A DNA stretch of 64,000 nucleotides from Paralithodes platypus. Taxonomy: Eukaryota; Arthropoda; Malacostraca; Decapoda; Lithodidae. The notes under the pieces were generated by a model. That model saw only the letters and a program-made list of their open reading frames with translations. It searched no databases and had not been told where the DNA came from. Made by a program: the position numbers and the translations under genes. Below, piece after piece: positions 10,101 through 25,636 of this stretch (position 1 is its first letter; every line of letters starts with the position of its first letter). The stretch spans positions 35,435,618-35,499,617 of the forward strand of contig CM064509.1 in assembly GCA_032716605.1 (NCBI GenBank), written 5' to 3'.

Positions 10101-13100
10101 ATTTAGAGCCTCTATAACTAGGCTATCTACATGAGACGTAGACAAATAATAGAGCTAAAATCACCCTAAAAACTAGGCTAGTTACGATTAAATTGACAAA
10201 ATAATATTCTCTCTAAAAATATTTTCAGAGATTGTACACTAAAGTGAATTGGTCTTGTATGGTGGAGACACGAAACTGGATTTAGAGCCTCTATAACTAG
10301 GCTATCTACATGAGACGTAGACAAATAATAGAGCTAAAATCACCCTAAAAACTAGGCTAGTTACGATTAAATTGACAAAATAATATTCTCTCTAAAAATA
10401 TTTTCAGAGATTGTACACTAAAGTGAATTGGTCTTGTATGGTGGAGACACGAAACTGGATTTAGAGCCTCTATAACTAGGCTATCTACACGAGACGTAGA
10501 CAAATAATAGAGCTAAAATCACCCTAAAAACTAGGCTAGTTACGATTAAATTGACAAAATAATATTCTCTCTAAAAATATTTTCAGAGATTGTACACTAA
10601 AGTGAATTGGTCTTGTATGGTGGAGACACGAAACTGGATTTAGAGCCTCTATAACTAGGCTATCTACATGAGACGTAGACAAATAATAGAGCTAAAATCA
10701 CCCTAAAAACTAGGCTAGTTACGATTAAATTGACAAAATAATATTCTCTCTAAAAATATTTTCAGAGATTGTACACTAAAGTGAATTGGTCTTGTATGGT
10801 GGAGACACGAAACTGGATTTAGAGCCTCTATAACTAGGCTATCTACATGAGACGTAGACAAATAATAGAGCTAAAATCACCCTAAAAACTAGGCTAGTTA
10901 CGATTAAATTGACAAAATAATATTCTCTCTAAAAATATTTTCAGAGATTGTACACTAAAGTGAATTGGTCTTGTATGGTGGAGACACGAAACTGGATTTA
11001 GAGCCTCTATAACTAGGCTATCTACATGAGATGTAGACATATAACTGAGCTAAAATCACCCTAAAAACTAGGCTAGTTACGATTAAATTGACAAAATAAT
11101 ATTCTCTCTAAAAATATTTTCAGAGATTGTACACTAAAGTGAATTGGTCTTGTATGGTGGAGACACGAAACTGGATTTAGAGCCTCTATAACTAGGCTAT
11201 CTACATGAGATGTAGACATATAATAGAGCTAAAATCACCCTAAAAACTAGGCTAGTTACGATTAAATTGACAAAATAATATTCTCTCTAAAAATATTTTC
11301 AGAGATTGTACACTAAAGTGAATTGGTCTTGTATGGTGGAGACACGAAACTGGATTTAGAGCCTCTATAACTAGGCTATCTACACGAGATGTAGACATAT
11401 AACTGAGCTAAAATCACCCTAAAAACTAGGCTAGTTACGATTAAATTGACAAAATAATATTCTCTCTAAAAATATTTTCAGAGATTGTACACTAAAGTGA
11501 ATTGGTCTTGTATGGTGGAGACACGAAACTGGATTTAGAGCCTCTATAACTAGGCTATCTACACGAGATGTAGACATATAACTGAGCTAAAATCACCCTA
11601 AAAACTAGGCTAGTTACGATTAAATTGACAAAATAATATTCTCTCTAAAAATATTTTCAGAGATTGTACACTAAAGTGAATTGGTCTTGTATGGTGGAGA
11701 CACGAAACTGGATTTAGAGCCTCTATAACTAGGCTATCTACATGAGATGTAGACATATAACTGAGCTAAAATCACCCTAAAAACTAGGCTAGTTACGATT
11801 AAATTGACAAAATAATATTCTCTCTAAAAATATTTTCAGAGATTGTACACTAAAGTGAATTGGTCTTGTATGGTGGAGACACGAAACTGGATTTAGAGCC
11901 TCTATAACTAGGCTATCTACATGAGATGTAGACATATAACTGAGCTAAAATCACCCTAAAAACTAGGCTAGTTACGATTAAATTGACAAAATAATATTCT
12001 CTCTAAAAATATTTTCAGAGATTGTACACTAAAGTGAATTGGTCTTGTATGGTGGAGACACGAAACTGGATTTAGAGCCTCTATAACTAGGCTATCTACA
12101 TGAGACGTAGACAAATAATAGAGCTAAAATCACCCTAAAAACTAGGCTAGTTACGATTAAATTGACAAAATAATATTCTCTCTAAAAATATTTTCAGAGA
12201 TTGTACACTAAAGTGAATTGGTCTTGTATGGTGGAGACACGAAACTGGATTTAGAGCCTCTATAACTAGGCTATCTACACGAAATGTAGACATATAACTG
12301 AGCTAAAATCACCCTAAAAACTAGGCTAGTTACGATTAAATTGACAAAATAATATTCTCTCTAAAAATATTTTCAGAGATTGTACACTAAAGTGAATTGG
12401 TCTTGTATGGTGGAGACACGAAACTGGATTTAGAGCCTCTATAACTAGGCTATCTACACGAGATGTAGACATATAACTGAGCTAAAATCACCCTAAAAAC
12501 TAGGCTAGTTACGATTAAATTGACAAAATAATATTCTCTCTAAAAATATTTTCAGAGATTGTACACTAAAGTGAATTGGTCTTGTATGGTGGAGACACGA
12601 AACTGGATTTAGAGCCTCTATAACTAGGCTATCTACACGAGACGTAGACAAATAATAGAGCTAAAATCACCCTAAAAACTAGGCTAGTTACGATTAAATT
12701 GACAAAATAATATTCTCTCTAAAAATATTTTCAGAGATTGTACACTAAAGTGAATTGGTCTTGTATGGTGGAGACACGAAACTGGATTTAGAGCCTCTAT
12801 AACTAGGCTATCTACACGAGATGTAGACATATAACTGAGCTAAAATCACCCTAAAAACTAGGCTAGTTACGATTAAATTGACAAAATAATATTCTCTCTA
12901 AAAATATTTTCAGAGATTGTACACTAAAGTGAATTGGTCTTGTATGGTGGAGACACGAAACTGGATTTAGAGCCTCTATAACTAGGCTATCTACACGAGA
13001 CGTAGACAAATAATAGAGCTAAAATCACCCTAAAAACTAGGCTAGTTACGATTAAATTGACAAAATAATATTCTCTCTAAAAATATTTTCAGAGATTGTA

Positions 13101-16100
13101 CACTAAAGTGAATTGGTCTTGTATGGTGGAGACACGAAACTGGATTTAGAGCCTCTATAACTAGGCTATCTACATGAGACGTAGACAATAATAGAGCTAA
13201 AATCACCCTAAAAACTAGGCTAGTTACGATTAAATTGACAAAATAATATTCTCTCTAAAAAAATATTTTCAGAGATTGTACACTAAAGTGAATTGGTCTT
13301 GTATGGTGGAGACACGAAACTGGATTTAGAGCCTCTATAACTAGGCTATCTACACGAGATGTAGACATATAACTGAGCTAAAATCACCCTAAAAACTAGG
13401 CTAGTTACGATTAAATTGACAAAATAATATTCTCTCTAAAAATATTTTCAGAGATTGTACACTAAAGTGAATTGGTCTTGTATGGTGGAGACACGAAACT
13501 GGATTTAGAGCCTCTTTATAGAGGCTCTACATGTAGGCTATCTACATGAGACGTAGACAAATAATAGAGCTAAAATCACCCTAAAAACTAGGCTAGTTAC
13601 GATTAAATTGACAAAATAATATTCTCTCTAAAAATATTTTCAGAGATTGTACACTAAAGTGAATTGGTCTTGTATGGTGGAGACACGAAACTGGATTTAG
13701 AGCCTCTATAACTAGGCTATCTACACGAGATGTAGACATATAACTGAGCTAAAATCACCCTAAAAACTAGGCTAGTTACGATTAAATTGACAAAATAATA
13801 TTCTCTCTAAAAATATTTTCAGAGATTGTACACTAAAGTGAATTGGTCTTGTATGGTGGAGACACGAAACTGGATTTAGAGCCTCTATAACTAGGCTATC
13901 TACATGAGATGTAGACATATAACTGAGCTAAAATCACCCTAAAAACTAGGCTAGTTACGATTAAATTGACAAAATAATATTCTCTCTAAAAATATTTTCA
14001 GAGATTGTACACTAAAGTGAATTGGTCTTGTATGGTGGAGACACGAAACTGGATTTAGAGCCTCTATAACTAGGCTATCTACATGAGACGTAGACAAATA
14101 ATAGAGCTAAAATCACCCTAAAAACTAGGCTAGTTACGATTAAATTGACAAAATAATATTCTCTCTAAAAATATTTTCAGAGATTGTACACTAAAGTGAA
14201 TTGGTCTTGTATGGTGGAGACACGAAACTGGATTTAGAGCCTCTATAACTAGGCTATCTACATGAGACGTAGACAAATAATAGAGCTAAAATCACCCTAA
14301 AAACTAGGCTAGTTACGATTAAATTGACAAAATAATATTCTCTCTAAAAATATTTTCAGAGATTGTACACTAAAGTGAATTGGTCTTGTATGGTGGAGAC
14401 ACGAAACTGGATTTAGAGCCTCTATAACTAGGCTATCTACACGAGATGTAGACATATAACTGAGCTAAAATCACCCTAAAAACTAGGCTAGTTACGATTA
14501 AATTGACAAAATAATATTCTCTCTAAAAATATTTTCAGAGATTGTACACTAAAGTGAATTGGTCTTGTATGGTGGAGACACGAAACTGGATTTAGAGCCT
14601 CTATAACTAGGCTATCTACATGAGATGTAGACATATAACTGAGCTAAAATCACCCTAAAAACTAGGCTAGTTACGATTAAATTGACAAAATAATATTCTC
14701 TCTAAAAATATTTTCAGAGATTGTACACTAAAGTGAATTGGTCTTGTATGGTGGAGACACGAAACTGGATTTAGAGCCTCTATAACTAGGCTATCTACAT
14801 GAGATGTAGACATATAACTGAGCTAAAATCACCCTAAAAACTAGGCTAGTTACGATTAAATTGACAAAATAATATTCTCTCTAAAAATATTTTCAGAGAT
14901 TGTACACTAAAGTGAATTGGTCTTGTATGGTGGAGACACGAAACTGGATTTAGAGCCTCTATAACTAGGCTATCTACACGAGATGTAGACATATAACTGA
15001 GCTAAAATCACCCTAAAAACTAGGCTAGTTACGATTAAATTGACAAAATAATATTCTCTCTAAAAATATTTTCAGAGATTGTACACTAAAGTGAATTGGT
15101 CTTGTATGGTGGAGACACGAAACTGGATTTAGAGCCTCTATAACTAGGCTATCTACATGAGATGTAGACATATAACTGAGCTAAAATCACCCTAAAAACT
15201 AGGCTAGTTACGATTAAATTGACAAAATAATATTCTCTCTAAAAATATTTTCAGAGATTGTACACTAAAGTGAATTGGTCTTGTATGGTGGAGACACGAA
15301 ACTGGATTTAGAGCCTCTATAACTAGGCTATCTACATGAGACGTAGACAAATAATAGAGCTAAAATCACCCTAAAAACTAGGCTAGTTACGATTAAATTG
15401 ACAAAATAATATTCTCTCTAAAAATATTTTCAGAGATTGTACACTAAAGTGAATTGGTCTTGTATGGTGGAGACACGAAACTGGATTTAGAGCCTCTATA
15501 ACTAGGCTATCTACATGAGACGTAGACAAATAATAGAGCTAAAATCACCCTAAAAACTAGGCTAGTTACGATTAAATTGACAAAATAATATTCTCTCTAA
15601 AAATATTTTCAGAGATTGTACACTAAAGTGAATTGGTCTTGTATGGTGGAGACACGAAACTGGATTTAGAGCCTCTATAACTAGGCTATCTACACGAGAT
15701 GTAGACATATAACTGAGCTAAAATCACCCTAAAAACTAGGCTAGTTACGATTAAATTGACAAAATAATATTCTCTCTAAAAATATTTTCAGAGATTGTAC
15801 ACTAAAGTGAATTGGTCTTGTATGGTGGAGACACGAAACTGGATTTAGAGCCTCTATAACTAGGCTATCTACACGAGATGTAGACATATAACTGAGCTAA
15901 AATCACCCTAAAAACTAGGCTAGTTACGATTAAATTGACAAAATAATATTCTCTCTAAAAATATTTTCAGAGATTGTACACTAAAGTGAATTGGTCTTGT
16001 ATGGTGGAGACACGAAACTGGATTTAGAGCCTCTATAACTAGGCTATCTACACGAGATGTAGACATATAACTGAGCTAAAATCACCCTAAAAACTAGGCT

Positions 16101-19100
16101 AGTTACGATTAAATTGACAAAATAATATTCTCTCTAAAAATATTTTCAGAGATTGTACACTAAAGTGAATTGGTCTTGTATGGTGGAGACACGAAACTGG
16201 ATTTAGAGCCTCTATAACTAGGCTATCTACATGAGACGTAGACAAATAATAGAGCTAAAATCACCCTAAAAACTAGGCTAGTTACGATTAAATTGACAAA
16301 ATAATATTCTCTCTAAAAATATTTTCAGAGATTGTACACTAAAGTGAATTGGTCTTGTATGGTGGAGACACGAAACTGGATTTAGAGCCTCTATAACTAG
16401 GCTATCTACATGAGACGTAGACAAATAATAGAGCTAAAATCACCCTAAAAACTAGGCTAGTTACGATTAAATTGACAAAATAATATTCTCTCTAAAAATA
16501 TTTTCAGAGATTGTACACTAAAGTGAATTGGTCTTGTATGGTGGAGACACGAAACTGGATTTAGAGCCTCTATAACTAGGCTATCTACACGAGATGTAGA
16601 CATATAACTGAGCTAAAATCACCCTAAAAACTAGGCTAGTTACGATTAAATTGACAAAATAATATTCTCTCTAAAAATATTTTCAGAGATTGTACACTAA
16701 AGTGAATTGGTCTTGTATGGTGGAGACACGAAACTGGATTTAGAGCCTCTATAACTAGGCTATCTACACGAGATGTAGACATATAACTGAGCTAAAATCA
16801 CCCTAAAAACTAGGCTAGTTACGATTAAATTGACAAAATAATATTCTCTCTAAAAATATTTTCAGAGATTGTACACTAAAGTGAATTGGTCTTGTATGGT
16901 GGAGACACGAAACTGGATTTAGAGCCTCTATAACTAGGCTATCTACATGAGACGTAGACAAATAATAGAGCTAAAATCACCCTAAAAACTAGGCTAGTTA
17001 CGATTAAATTGACAAAATAATATTCTCTCTAAAAATATTTTCAGAGATTGTACACTAAAGTGAATTGGTCTTGTATGGTGGAGACACGAAACTGGATTTA
17101 GAGCCTCTATAACTAGGCTATCTACACGAGACGTAGACAAATAATAGAGCTAAAATCACCCTAAAAACTAGGCTAGTTACGATTAAATTGACAAAATAAT
17201 ATTCTCTCTAAAAATATTTTCAGAGATTGTACACTAAAGTGAATTGGTCTTGTATGGTGGAGACACGAAACTGGATTTAGAGCCTCTATAACTAGGCTAT
17301 CTACACGAGACGTAGACATATAACTGAGCTAAAATCACCCTAAAAACTAGGCTAGTTACGATTAAATTGACAAAATAATATTCTCTCTAAAAATATTTTC
17401 AGAGATTGTACACTAAAGTGAATTGGTCTTGTATGGTGGAGACACGAAACTGGATTTAGAGCCTCTATAACTAGGCTATCTACACGAGACGTAGACAAAT
17501 AATAGAGCTAAAATCACCCTAAAAACTAGGCTAGTTACGATTAAATTGACAAAATAATATTCTCTCTAAAAATATTTTCAGAGATTGTACACTAAAGTGA
17601 ATTGGTCTTGTATGGTGGAGACACGAAACTGGATTTAGAGCCTCTATAACTAGGCTATCTACATGAGACGTAGACAAATAATAGAGCTAAAATCACCCTA
17701 AAAACTAGGCTAGTTACGATTAAATTGACAAAATAATATTCTCTCTAAAAATATTTTCAGAGATTGTACACTAAAGTGAATTGGTCTTGTATGGTGGAGA
17801 CACGAAACTGGATTTAGAGCCTCTATAACTAGGCTATCTACACGAGATGTAGACATATAACTGAGCTAAAATCACCCTAAAAACTAGGCTAGTTACGATT
17901 AAATTGACAAAATAATATTCTCTCTAAAAATATTTTCAGAGATTGTACACTAAAGTGAATTGGTCTTGTATGGTGGAGACACGAAACTGGATTTAGAGCC
18001 TCTATAACTAGGCTATCTACATGAGACGTAGACAAATAATAGAGCTAAAATCACCCTAAAAACTAGGCTAGTTACGATTAAATTGACAAAATAATATTCT
18101 CTCTAAAAATATTTTCAGAGATTGTACACTAAAGTGAATTGGTCTTGTATGGTGGAGACACGAAACTGGATTTAGAGCCTCTATAACTAGGCTATCTACA
18201 CGAGATGTAGACATATAACTGAGCTAAAATCACCCTAAAAACTAGGCTAGTTACGATTAAATTGACAAAATAATATTCTCTCTAAAAATATTTTCAGAGA
18301 TTGTACACTAAAGTGAATTGGTCTTGTATGGTGGAGACACGAAACTGGATTTAGAGCCTCTATAACTAGGCTATCTACATGAGATGTAGACATATAACTG
18401 AGCTAAAATCACCCTAAAAACTAGGCTAGTTACGATTAAATTGACAAAATAATATTCTCTCTAAAAATATTTTCAGAGATTGTACACTAAAGTGAATTGG
18501 TCTTGTATGGTGGAGACACGAAACTGGATTTAGAGCCTCTATAACTAGGCTATCTACACGAGATGTAGACATATAACTGAGCTAAAATCACCCTAAAAAC
18601 TAGGCTAGTTACGATTAAATTGACAAAATAATATTCTCTCTAAAAATATTTTCAGAGATTGTACACTAAAGTGAATTGGTCTTGTATGGTGGAGACACGA
18701 AACTGGATTTAGAGCCTCTATAACTAGGCTATCTACACGAGATGTAGACATATAACTGAGCTAAAATCACCCTAAAAACTAGGCTAGTTACGATTAAATT
18801 GACAAAATAATATTCTCTCTAAAAATATTTTCAGAGATTGTACACTAAAGTGAATTGGTCTTGTATGGTGGAGACACGAAACTGGATTTAGAGCCTCTAT
18901 AACTAGGCTATCTACATGAGACGTAGACAAATAATAGAGCTAAAATCACCCTAAAAACTAGGCTAGTTACGATTAAATTGACAAAATAATATTCTCTCTA
19001 AAAATATTTTCAGAGATTGTACACTAAAGTGAATTGGTCTTGTATGGTGGAGACACGAAACTGGATTTAGAGCCTCTATAACTAGGCTATCTACATGAGA

Positions 19101-22100
19101 CGTAGACAAATAATAGAGCTAAAATCACCCTAAAAACTAGGCTAGTTACGATTAAATTGACAAAATAATATTCTCTCTAAAAATATTTTCAGAGATTGTA
19201 CACTAAAGTGAATTGGTCTTGTATGGTGGAGACACGAAACTGGATTTAGAGCCTCTATAACTAGGCTATCTACACGAGATGTAGACATATAACTGAGCTA
19301 AAATCACCCTAAAAACTAGGCTAGTTACGATTAAATTGACAAAATAATATTCTCTCTAAAAATATTTTCAGAGATTGTACACTAAAGTGAATTGGTCTTG
19401 TATGGTGGAGACACGAAACTGGATTTAGAGCCTCTATAACTAGGCTATCTACACGAGATGTAGACATATAACTGAGCTAAAATCACCCTAAAAACTAGGC
19501 TAGTTACGATTAAATTGACAAAATAATATTCTCTCTAAAATATTTTCAGAGATTGTACACTAAAGTGAATTGGTCTTGTATGGTGGAGACACGAAACTGG
19601 ATTTAGAGCCTCTATAACTAGGCTATCTACACGAGATGTAGACATATAACTGAGCTAAAATCACCCTAAAAACTAGGCTAGTTACGATTAAATTGACAAA
19701 ATAATATTCTCTCTAAAAATATTTTCAGAGATTGTACACTAAAGTGAATTGGTCTTGTATGGTGGAGACACGAAACTGGATTTAGAGCCTCTATAACTAG
19801 GCTATCTACATGAGACGTAGACAAATAATAGAGCTAAAATCACCCTAAAAACTAGGCTAGTTACGATTAAATTGACAAAATAATATTCTCTCTAAAAATA
19901 TTTTCAGAGATTGTACACTAAAGTGAATTGGTCTTGTATGGTGGAGACACGAAACTGGATTTAGAGCCTCTATAACTAGGCTATCTACACGAGATGTAGA
20001 CATATAACTGAGCTAAAATCACCCTAAAAACTAGGCTAGTTACGATTAAATTGACAAAATAATATTCTCTCTAAAAATATTTTCAGAGATTGTACACTAA
20101 AGTGAATTGGTCTTGTATGGTGGAGACACGAAACTGGATTTAGAGCCTCTATAACTAGGCTATCTACACGAGATGTAGACATATAACTGAGCTAAAATCA
20201 CCCTAAAAACTAGGCTAGTTACGATTAAATTGACAAAATAATATTCTCTCTAAAAATATTTTCAGAGATTGTACACTAAAGTGAATTGGTCTTGTATGGT
20301 GGAGACACGAAACTGGATTTAGAGCCTCTATAACTAGGCTATCTACATGAGACGTAGACATATAACTGAGCTAAAATCACCCTAAAAACTAGGCTAGTTA
20401 CGATTAAATTGACAAAATAATATTCTCTCTAAAAATATTTTCAGAGATTGTACACTAAAGTGAATTGGTCTTGTATGGTGGAGACACGAAACTGGATTTA
20501 GAGCCTCTATAACTAGGCTATCTACATGAGACGTAGACAAATAATAGAGCTAAAATCACCCTAAAAACTAGGCTAGTTACGATTAAATTGACAAAATAAT
20601 ATTCTCTCTAAAAATATTTTCAGAGATTGTACACTAAAGTGAATTGGTCTTGTATGGTGGAGACACGAAACTGGATTTAGAGCCTCTATAACTAGGCTAT
20701 CTACACGAGATGTAGACATATAACTGAGCTAAAATCACCCTAAAAACTAGGCTAGTTACGATTAAATTGACAAAATAATATTCTCTCTAAAAATATTTTC
20801 AGAGATTGTACACTAAAGTGAATTGGTCTTGTATGGTGGAGACACGAAACTGGATTTAGAGCCTCTATAACTAGGCTATCTACACGAGATGTAGACATAT
20901 AACTGAGCTAAAATCACCCTAAAAACTAGGCTAGTTACGATTAAATTGACAAAATAATATTCTCTCTAAAAATATTTTCAGAGATTGTACACTAAAGTGA
21001 ATTGGTCTTGTATGGTGGAGACACGAAACTGGATTTAGAGCCTCTATAACTAGGCTATCTACACGAGACGTAGACATATAACTGAGCTAAAATCACCCTA
21101 AAAACTAGGCTAGTTACGATTAAATTGACAAAATAATATTCTCTCTAAAAATATTTTCAGAGATTGTACACTAAAGTGAATTGGTCTTGTATGGTGGAGA
21201 CACGAAACTGGATTTAGAGCCTCTATAACTAGGCTATCTACACGAGATGTAGACATATAACTGAGCTAAAATCACCCTAAAAACTAGGCTAGTTACGATT
21301 AAATTGACAAAATAATATTCTCTCTAAAAATATTTTCAGAGATTGTACACTAAAGTGAATTGGTCTTGTATGGTGGAGACACGAAACTGGATTTAGAGCC
21401 TCTATAACTAGGCTATCTACACGAGATGTAGACATATAACTGAGCTAAAATCACCCTAAAAACTAGGCTAGTTACGATTAAATTGACAAAATAATATTCT
21501 CTCTAAAAATATTTTCAGAGATTGTACACTAAAGTGAATTGGTCTTGTATGGTGGAGACACGAAACTGGATTTAGAGCCTCTATAACTAGGCTATCTACA
21601 CGAGATGTAGACATATAACTGAGCTAAAATCACCCTAAAAACTAGGCTAGTTACGATTAAATTGACAAAATAATATTCTCTCTAAAAATATTTTCAGAGA
21701 TGTACACTAAAGTGAATTGGTCTTGTATGGTGGAGACACGAAACTGGATTTAGAGCCTCTATAACTAGGCTATCTACACGAGATGTAGACATATAACTGA
21801 GCTAAAATCACCCTAAAAACTAGGCTAGTTACGATTAAATTGACAAAATAATATTCTCTCTAAAAATATTTTCAGAGATTGTACACTAAAGTGAATTGGT
21901 CTTGTATGGTGGAGACACGAAACTGGATTTAGAGCCTCTATAACTAGGCTATCTACATGAGATGTAGACATATAACTGAGCTAAAATCACCCTAAAAACT
22001 AGGCTAGTTACGATTAAATTGACAAAATAATATTCTCTCTAAAAATATTTTCAGAGATTGTACACTAAAGTGAATTGGTCTTGTATGGTGGAGACACGAA

Positions 22101-24859
22101 ACTGGATTTAGAGCCTCTATAACTAGGCTATCTACACGAGATGTAGACATATAACTGAGCTAAAATCACCCTAAAAACTAGGCTAGTTACGATTAAATTG
22201 ACAAAATAATATTCTCTCTAAAAATATTTTCAGAGATTGTACACTAAAGTGAATTGGTCTTGTATGGTGGAGACACGAAACTGGATTTAGAGCCTCTATA
22301 ACTAGGCTATCTACACGAGATGTAGACATATAACTGAGCTAAAATCACCCTAAAAACTAGGCTAGTTACGATTAAATTGACAAAATAATATTCTCTCTAA
22401 AAATATTTTCAGAGATTGTACACTAAAGTGAATTGGTCTTGTATGGTGGAGACACGAAACTGGATTTAGAGCCTCTATAACTAGGCTATCTACACGAGAC
22501 GTAGACATATAACTGAGCTAAAATCACCCTAAAAACTAGGCTAGTTACGATTAAATTGACAAAATAATATTCTCTCTAAAAATATTTTCAGAGATTGTAC
22601 ACTAAAGTGAATTGGTCTTGTATGGTGGAGACACGAAACTGGATTTAGAGCCTCTATAACTAGGCTATCTACACGAGATGTAGACATATAACTGAGCTAA
22701 AATCACCCTAAAAACTAGGCTAGTTACGATTAAATTGACAAAATAATATTCTCTCTAAAAATATTTTCAGAGATTGTACACTAAAGTGAATTGGTCTTGT
22801 ATGGTGGAGACACGAAACTGGATTTAGAGCCTCTATAACTAGGCTATCTACATGAGACGTAGACAAATAATAGAGCTAAAATCACCCTAAAAACTAGGCT
22901 AGTTACGATTAAATTGACAAAATAATATTCTCTCTAAAAATATTTTCAGAGATTGTACACTAAAGTGAATTGGTCTTGTATGGTGGAGACACGAAACTGG
23001 ATTTAGAGCCTCTATAACTAGGCTATCTACATGAGACGTAGACAAATAACTGAGCTAAAATCACCCTAAAAACTAGGCTAGTTACGATTAAATTGACAAA
23101 ATAATATTCTCTCTAAAAATATTTTCAGAGATTGTACACTAAAGTGAATTGGTCTTGTATGGTGGAGACACGAAACTGGATTTAGAGCCTCTATAACTAG
23201 GCTATCTACATGAGATGTAGACATATAACTGAGCTAAAATCACCCTAAAAACTAGGCTAGTTACGATTAAATTGACAAAAATATTCTCTCTAAAAATATT
23301 TTCAGAGATTGTACACTAAAGTGAATTGGTCTTGTATGGTGGAGACACGAAACTGGATTTAGAGCCTCTATAACTAGGCTATCTACACGAGATGTAGACA
23401 TATAACTGAGCTAAAATCACCCTAAAAACTAGGCTAGTTACGATTAAATTGACAAAATAATATTCTCTCTAAAAATATTTTCAGAGATTGTACACTAAAG
23501 TGAATTGGTCTTGTATGGTGGAGACACGAAACTGGATTTAGAGCCTCTATAACTAGGCTATCTACACGAGATGTAGACATATAACTGAGCTAAAATCACC
23601 CTAAAAACTAGGCTAGTTACGATTAAATTGACAAAATAATATTCTCTCTAAAAATATTTTCAGAGATTGTACACTAAAGTGAATTGGTCTTGTATGGTGG
23701 AGACACGAAACTGGATTTAGAGCCTCTATAACTAGGCTATCTACATGAGATGTAGACATATAATAGAGCTAAAATCACCCTAAAAACTAGGCTAGTTACG
23801 ATTAAATTGACAAAATAATATTCTCTCTAAAAATATTTTCAGAGATTGTACACTAAAGTGAATTGGTCTTGTATGGTGGAGACACGAAACTGGATTTAGA
23901 GCCTCTATAACTAGGCTATCTACATGAGATGTAGACATATAACTGAGCTAAAATCACCCTAAAAACTAGGCTAGTTACGATTAAATTGACAAAATAATAT
24001 TCTCTCTAAAAATATTTTCAGAGATTGTACACTAAAGTGAATTGGTCTTGTATGGTGGAGACACGAAACTGGATTTAGAGCCTCTATAACTAGGCTATCT
24101 ACACGAGATGTAGACATATAACTGAGCTAAAATCACCCTAAAAACTAGGCTAGTTACGATTAAATTGACAAAATAATATTCTCTCTAAAAATATTTTCAG
24201 AGATTGTACACTAAAGTGAATTGGTCTTGTATGGTGGAGACACGAAACTGGATTTAGAGCCTCTATAACTAGGCTATCTACACGAGATGTAGACATATAA
24301 CTGAGCTAAAATCACCCTAAAAACTAGGCTAGTTACGATTAAATTGACAAAATAATTTCTCTCTAAAAATATTTTCAGAGATTGTACACTAAAGTGAATT
24401 GGTCTTGTATGGTGGAGACACGAAACTGGATTTAGAGCCTCTATAACTAGGCTATCTACACGAGATGTAGACAAATAATAGAGCTAAAATCACCCTAAAA
24501 ACTAGGCTAGTTACGATTAAATTGACAAAATAATATTCTCTCTAAAAATATTTTCAGAGATTGTACACTAAAGTGAATTGGTCTTGTATGGTGGAGACAC
24601 GAAACTGGATTTAGAGCCTCTATAACTAGGCTATCTACACGAGACGTAGACATATAACTGAGCTAAAACACCCTAAAAACTAGGCTAGTTACGATTAAAT
24701 TGACAAAATAATATTCTCTCTAAAAATATTTTCAGAGATTGTACACTAAAGTGAATTGGTCTTGTATGGTGGAGACACGAAACTGGATTTAGAGCCTCTA
24801 TAACTAGGCTATACCGAGACTTTAGCATATAACACTAGCTAAAATAAGCACTAGGTACA
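4149..24859. repeat. 179-bp satellite array, ~115 units
   Basis: Head-to-tail units with a 179-bp period (the TTGTACACTAAAGTG landmark recurs at 4152, 4331, 4510 and so on to 24739), over 95% alike. Two main variants are interspersed, GATGTAGACATATAACTG and GACGTAGACAAATAATAG, in runs of one type; recombinants of the two occur. A few units carry small indels (near 6466, 6815, 9857, 13188, 13260, 19540, 21700, 23281, 24356). The last unit decays before the N gap. No coding capacity. The unit is homologous in reverse complement to gene spacers at 3757-3905, 51733-51800, 60286-60380 and 62455-62600. Confidence 0.98.
13506..13529. repeat. Perfect hairpin inserted in one satellite unit
   Basis: One unit carries TAGAGCCTCT, TTAT, AGAGGCTCTA (10-bp perfect arms, 4-base loop) followed by TCTACATG-type sequence where the others read directly into CTATAACTAGG. 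The second arm is a reversed copy of the first, as expected from fold-back template switching. Confidence 0.85.
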
Positions 24860-24959
24860 NNNNNNNNNNNNNNNNNNNNNNNNNNNNNNNNNNNNNNNNN
24901 NNNNNNNNNNNNNNNNNNNNNNNNNNNNNNNNNNNNNNNNNNNNNNNNNNNNNNNNNNN
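24860..24959. other. Assembly gap (100 N)
   Basis: Exactly 100 N, the usual placeholder for a gap of unknown size. Left is decaying satellite; right is unrelated single-copy-looking sequence. Confidence 0.99.
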
Positions 24960-25636
24960 TTTTTTTTCGTATAACTCGGTCCTAAAGTGAGGTTAATAAG
25001 TGTTAGTGTGACTCGGCCATAAGGTGAGTTAGAGGCAGTGAACACACACACACACATGCTAAGCAAAGACAGAGAATGCCGATATTTTATGGCTGAAAAA
25101 TACATCTTACCTTCGGCTACGGTTATCATATTATTTTTCATCTGGATTACGAAGTGTACCCTTCCAGTATGAATGCTATTATTCCTATTTTATTCTTGCT
25201 AATTTCAGGCTATCTTGTTCAAAATAGGTAAGACTTCTGATAGTCAAGAGGGGTAAAACTACCTCGAGTATCTCCTTCTGTAAAGTATATCTTGATGTAT
25301 ATATATATATGTTTTATTTTGTCTATCATCAGACGATATAAATAAGTTCAGGAAAGGCCTCCCATATTCAAAGAGTTAATTTCTTGCCTACAGATTTCAA
25401 TACAATTAAAAATTTACAGATTATTGAGAATGGTAACCCAGTAATCGTATGGCAAGTACCAGAAAAGGGACTGAGTATGAACCACAGACGACTTACTGTA
25501 CCTGTGCACTGATTCCTGTATATATTTTATTTCAAGTAGTATAACCTCAAAAGTCCTACATAATTATTATCAATCGTAATTTATTGAAATACTAAAAAGT
25601 ACATTGTTTATGCTCTTTTTTTGGATTTGAATGCTA
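24960..25636. other. Non-coding stretch, nothing recognised
   Basis: AT-rich sequence with a short (CA)n near 25041 and no supportable gene. It forms the left flank of the Harbinger transposon. Confidence 0.6.

Noticed and set aside
24274..24474. Open frame inside the satellite
   Set aside because: Arises from a one-base deletion in one unit; no protein-like conservation.
4149..24859. CRISPR-like array
   Set aside because: Direct head-to-tail 179-bp units with no unique spacers; a eukaryotic satellite.
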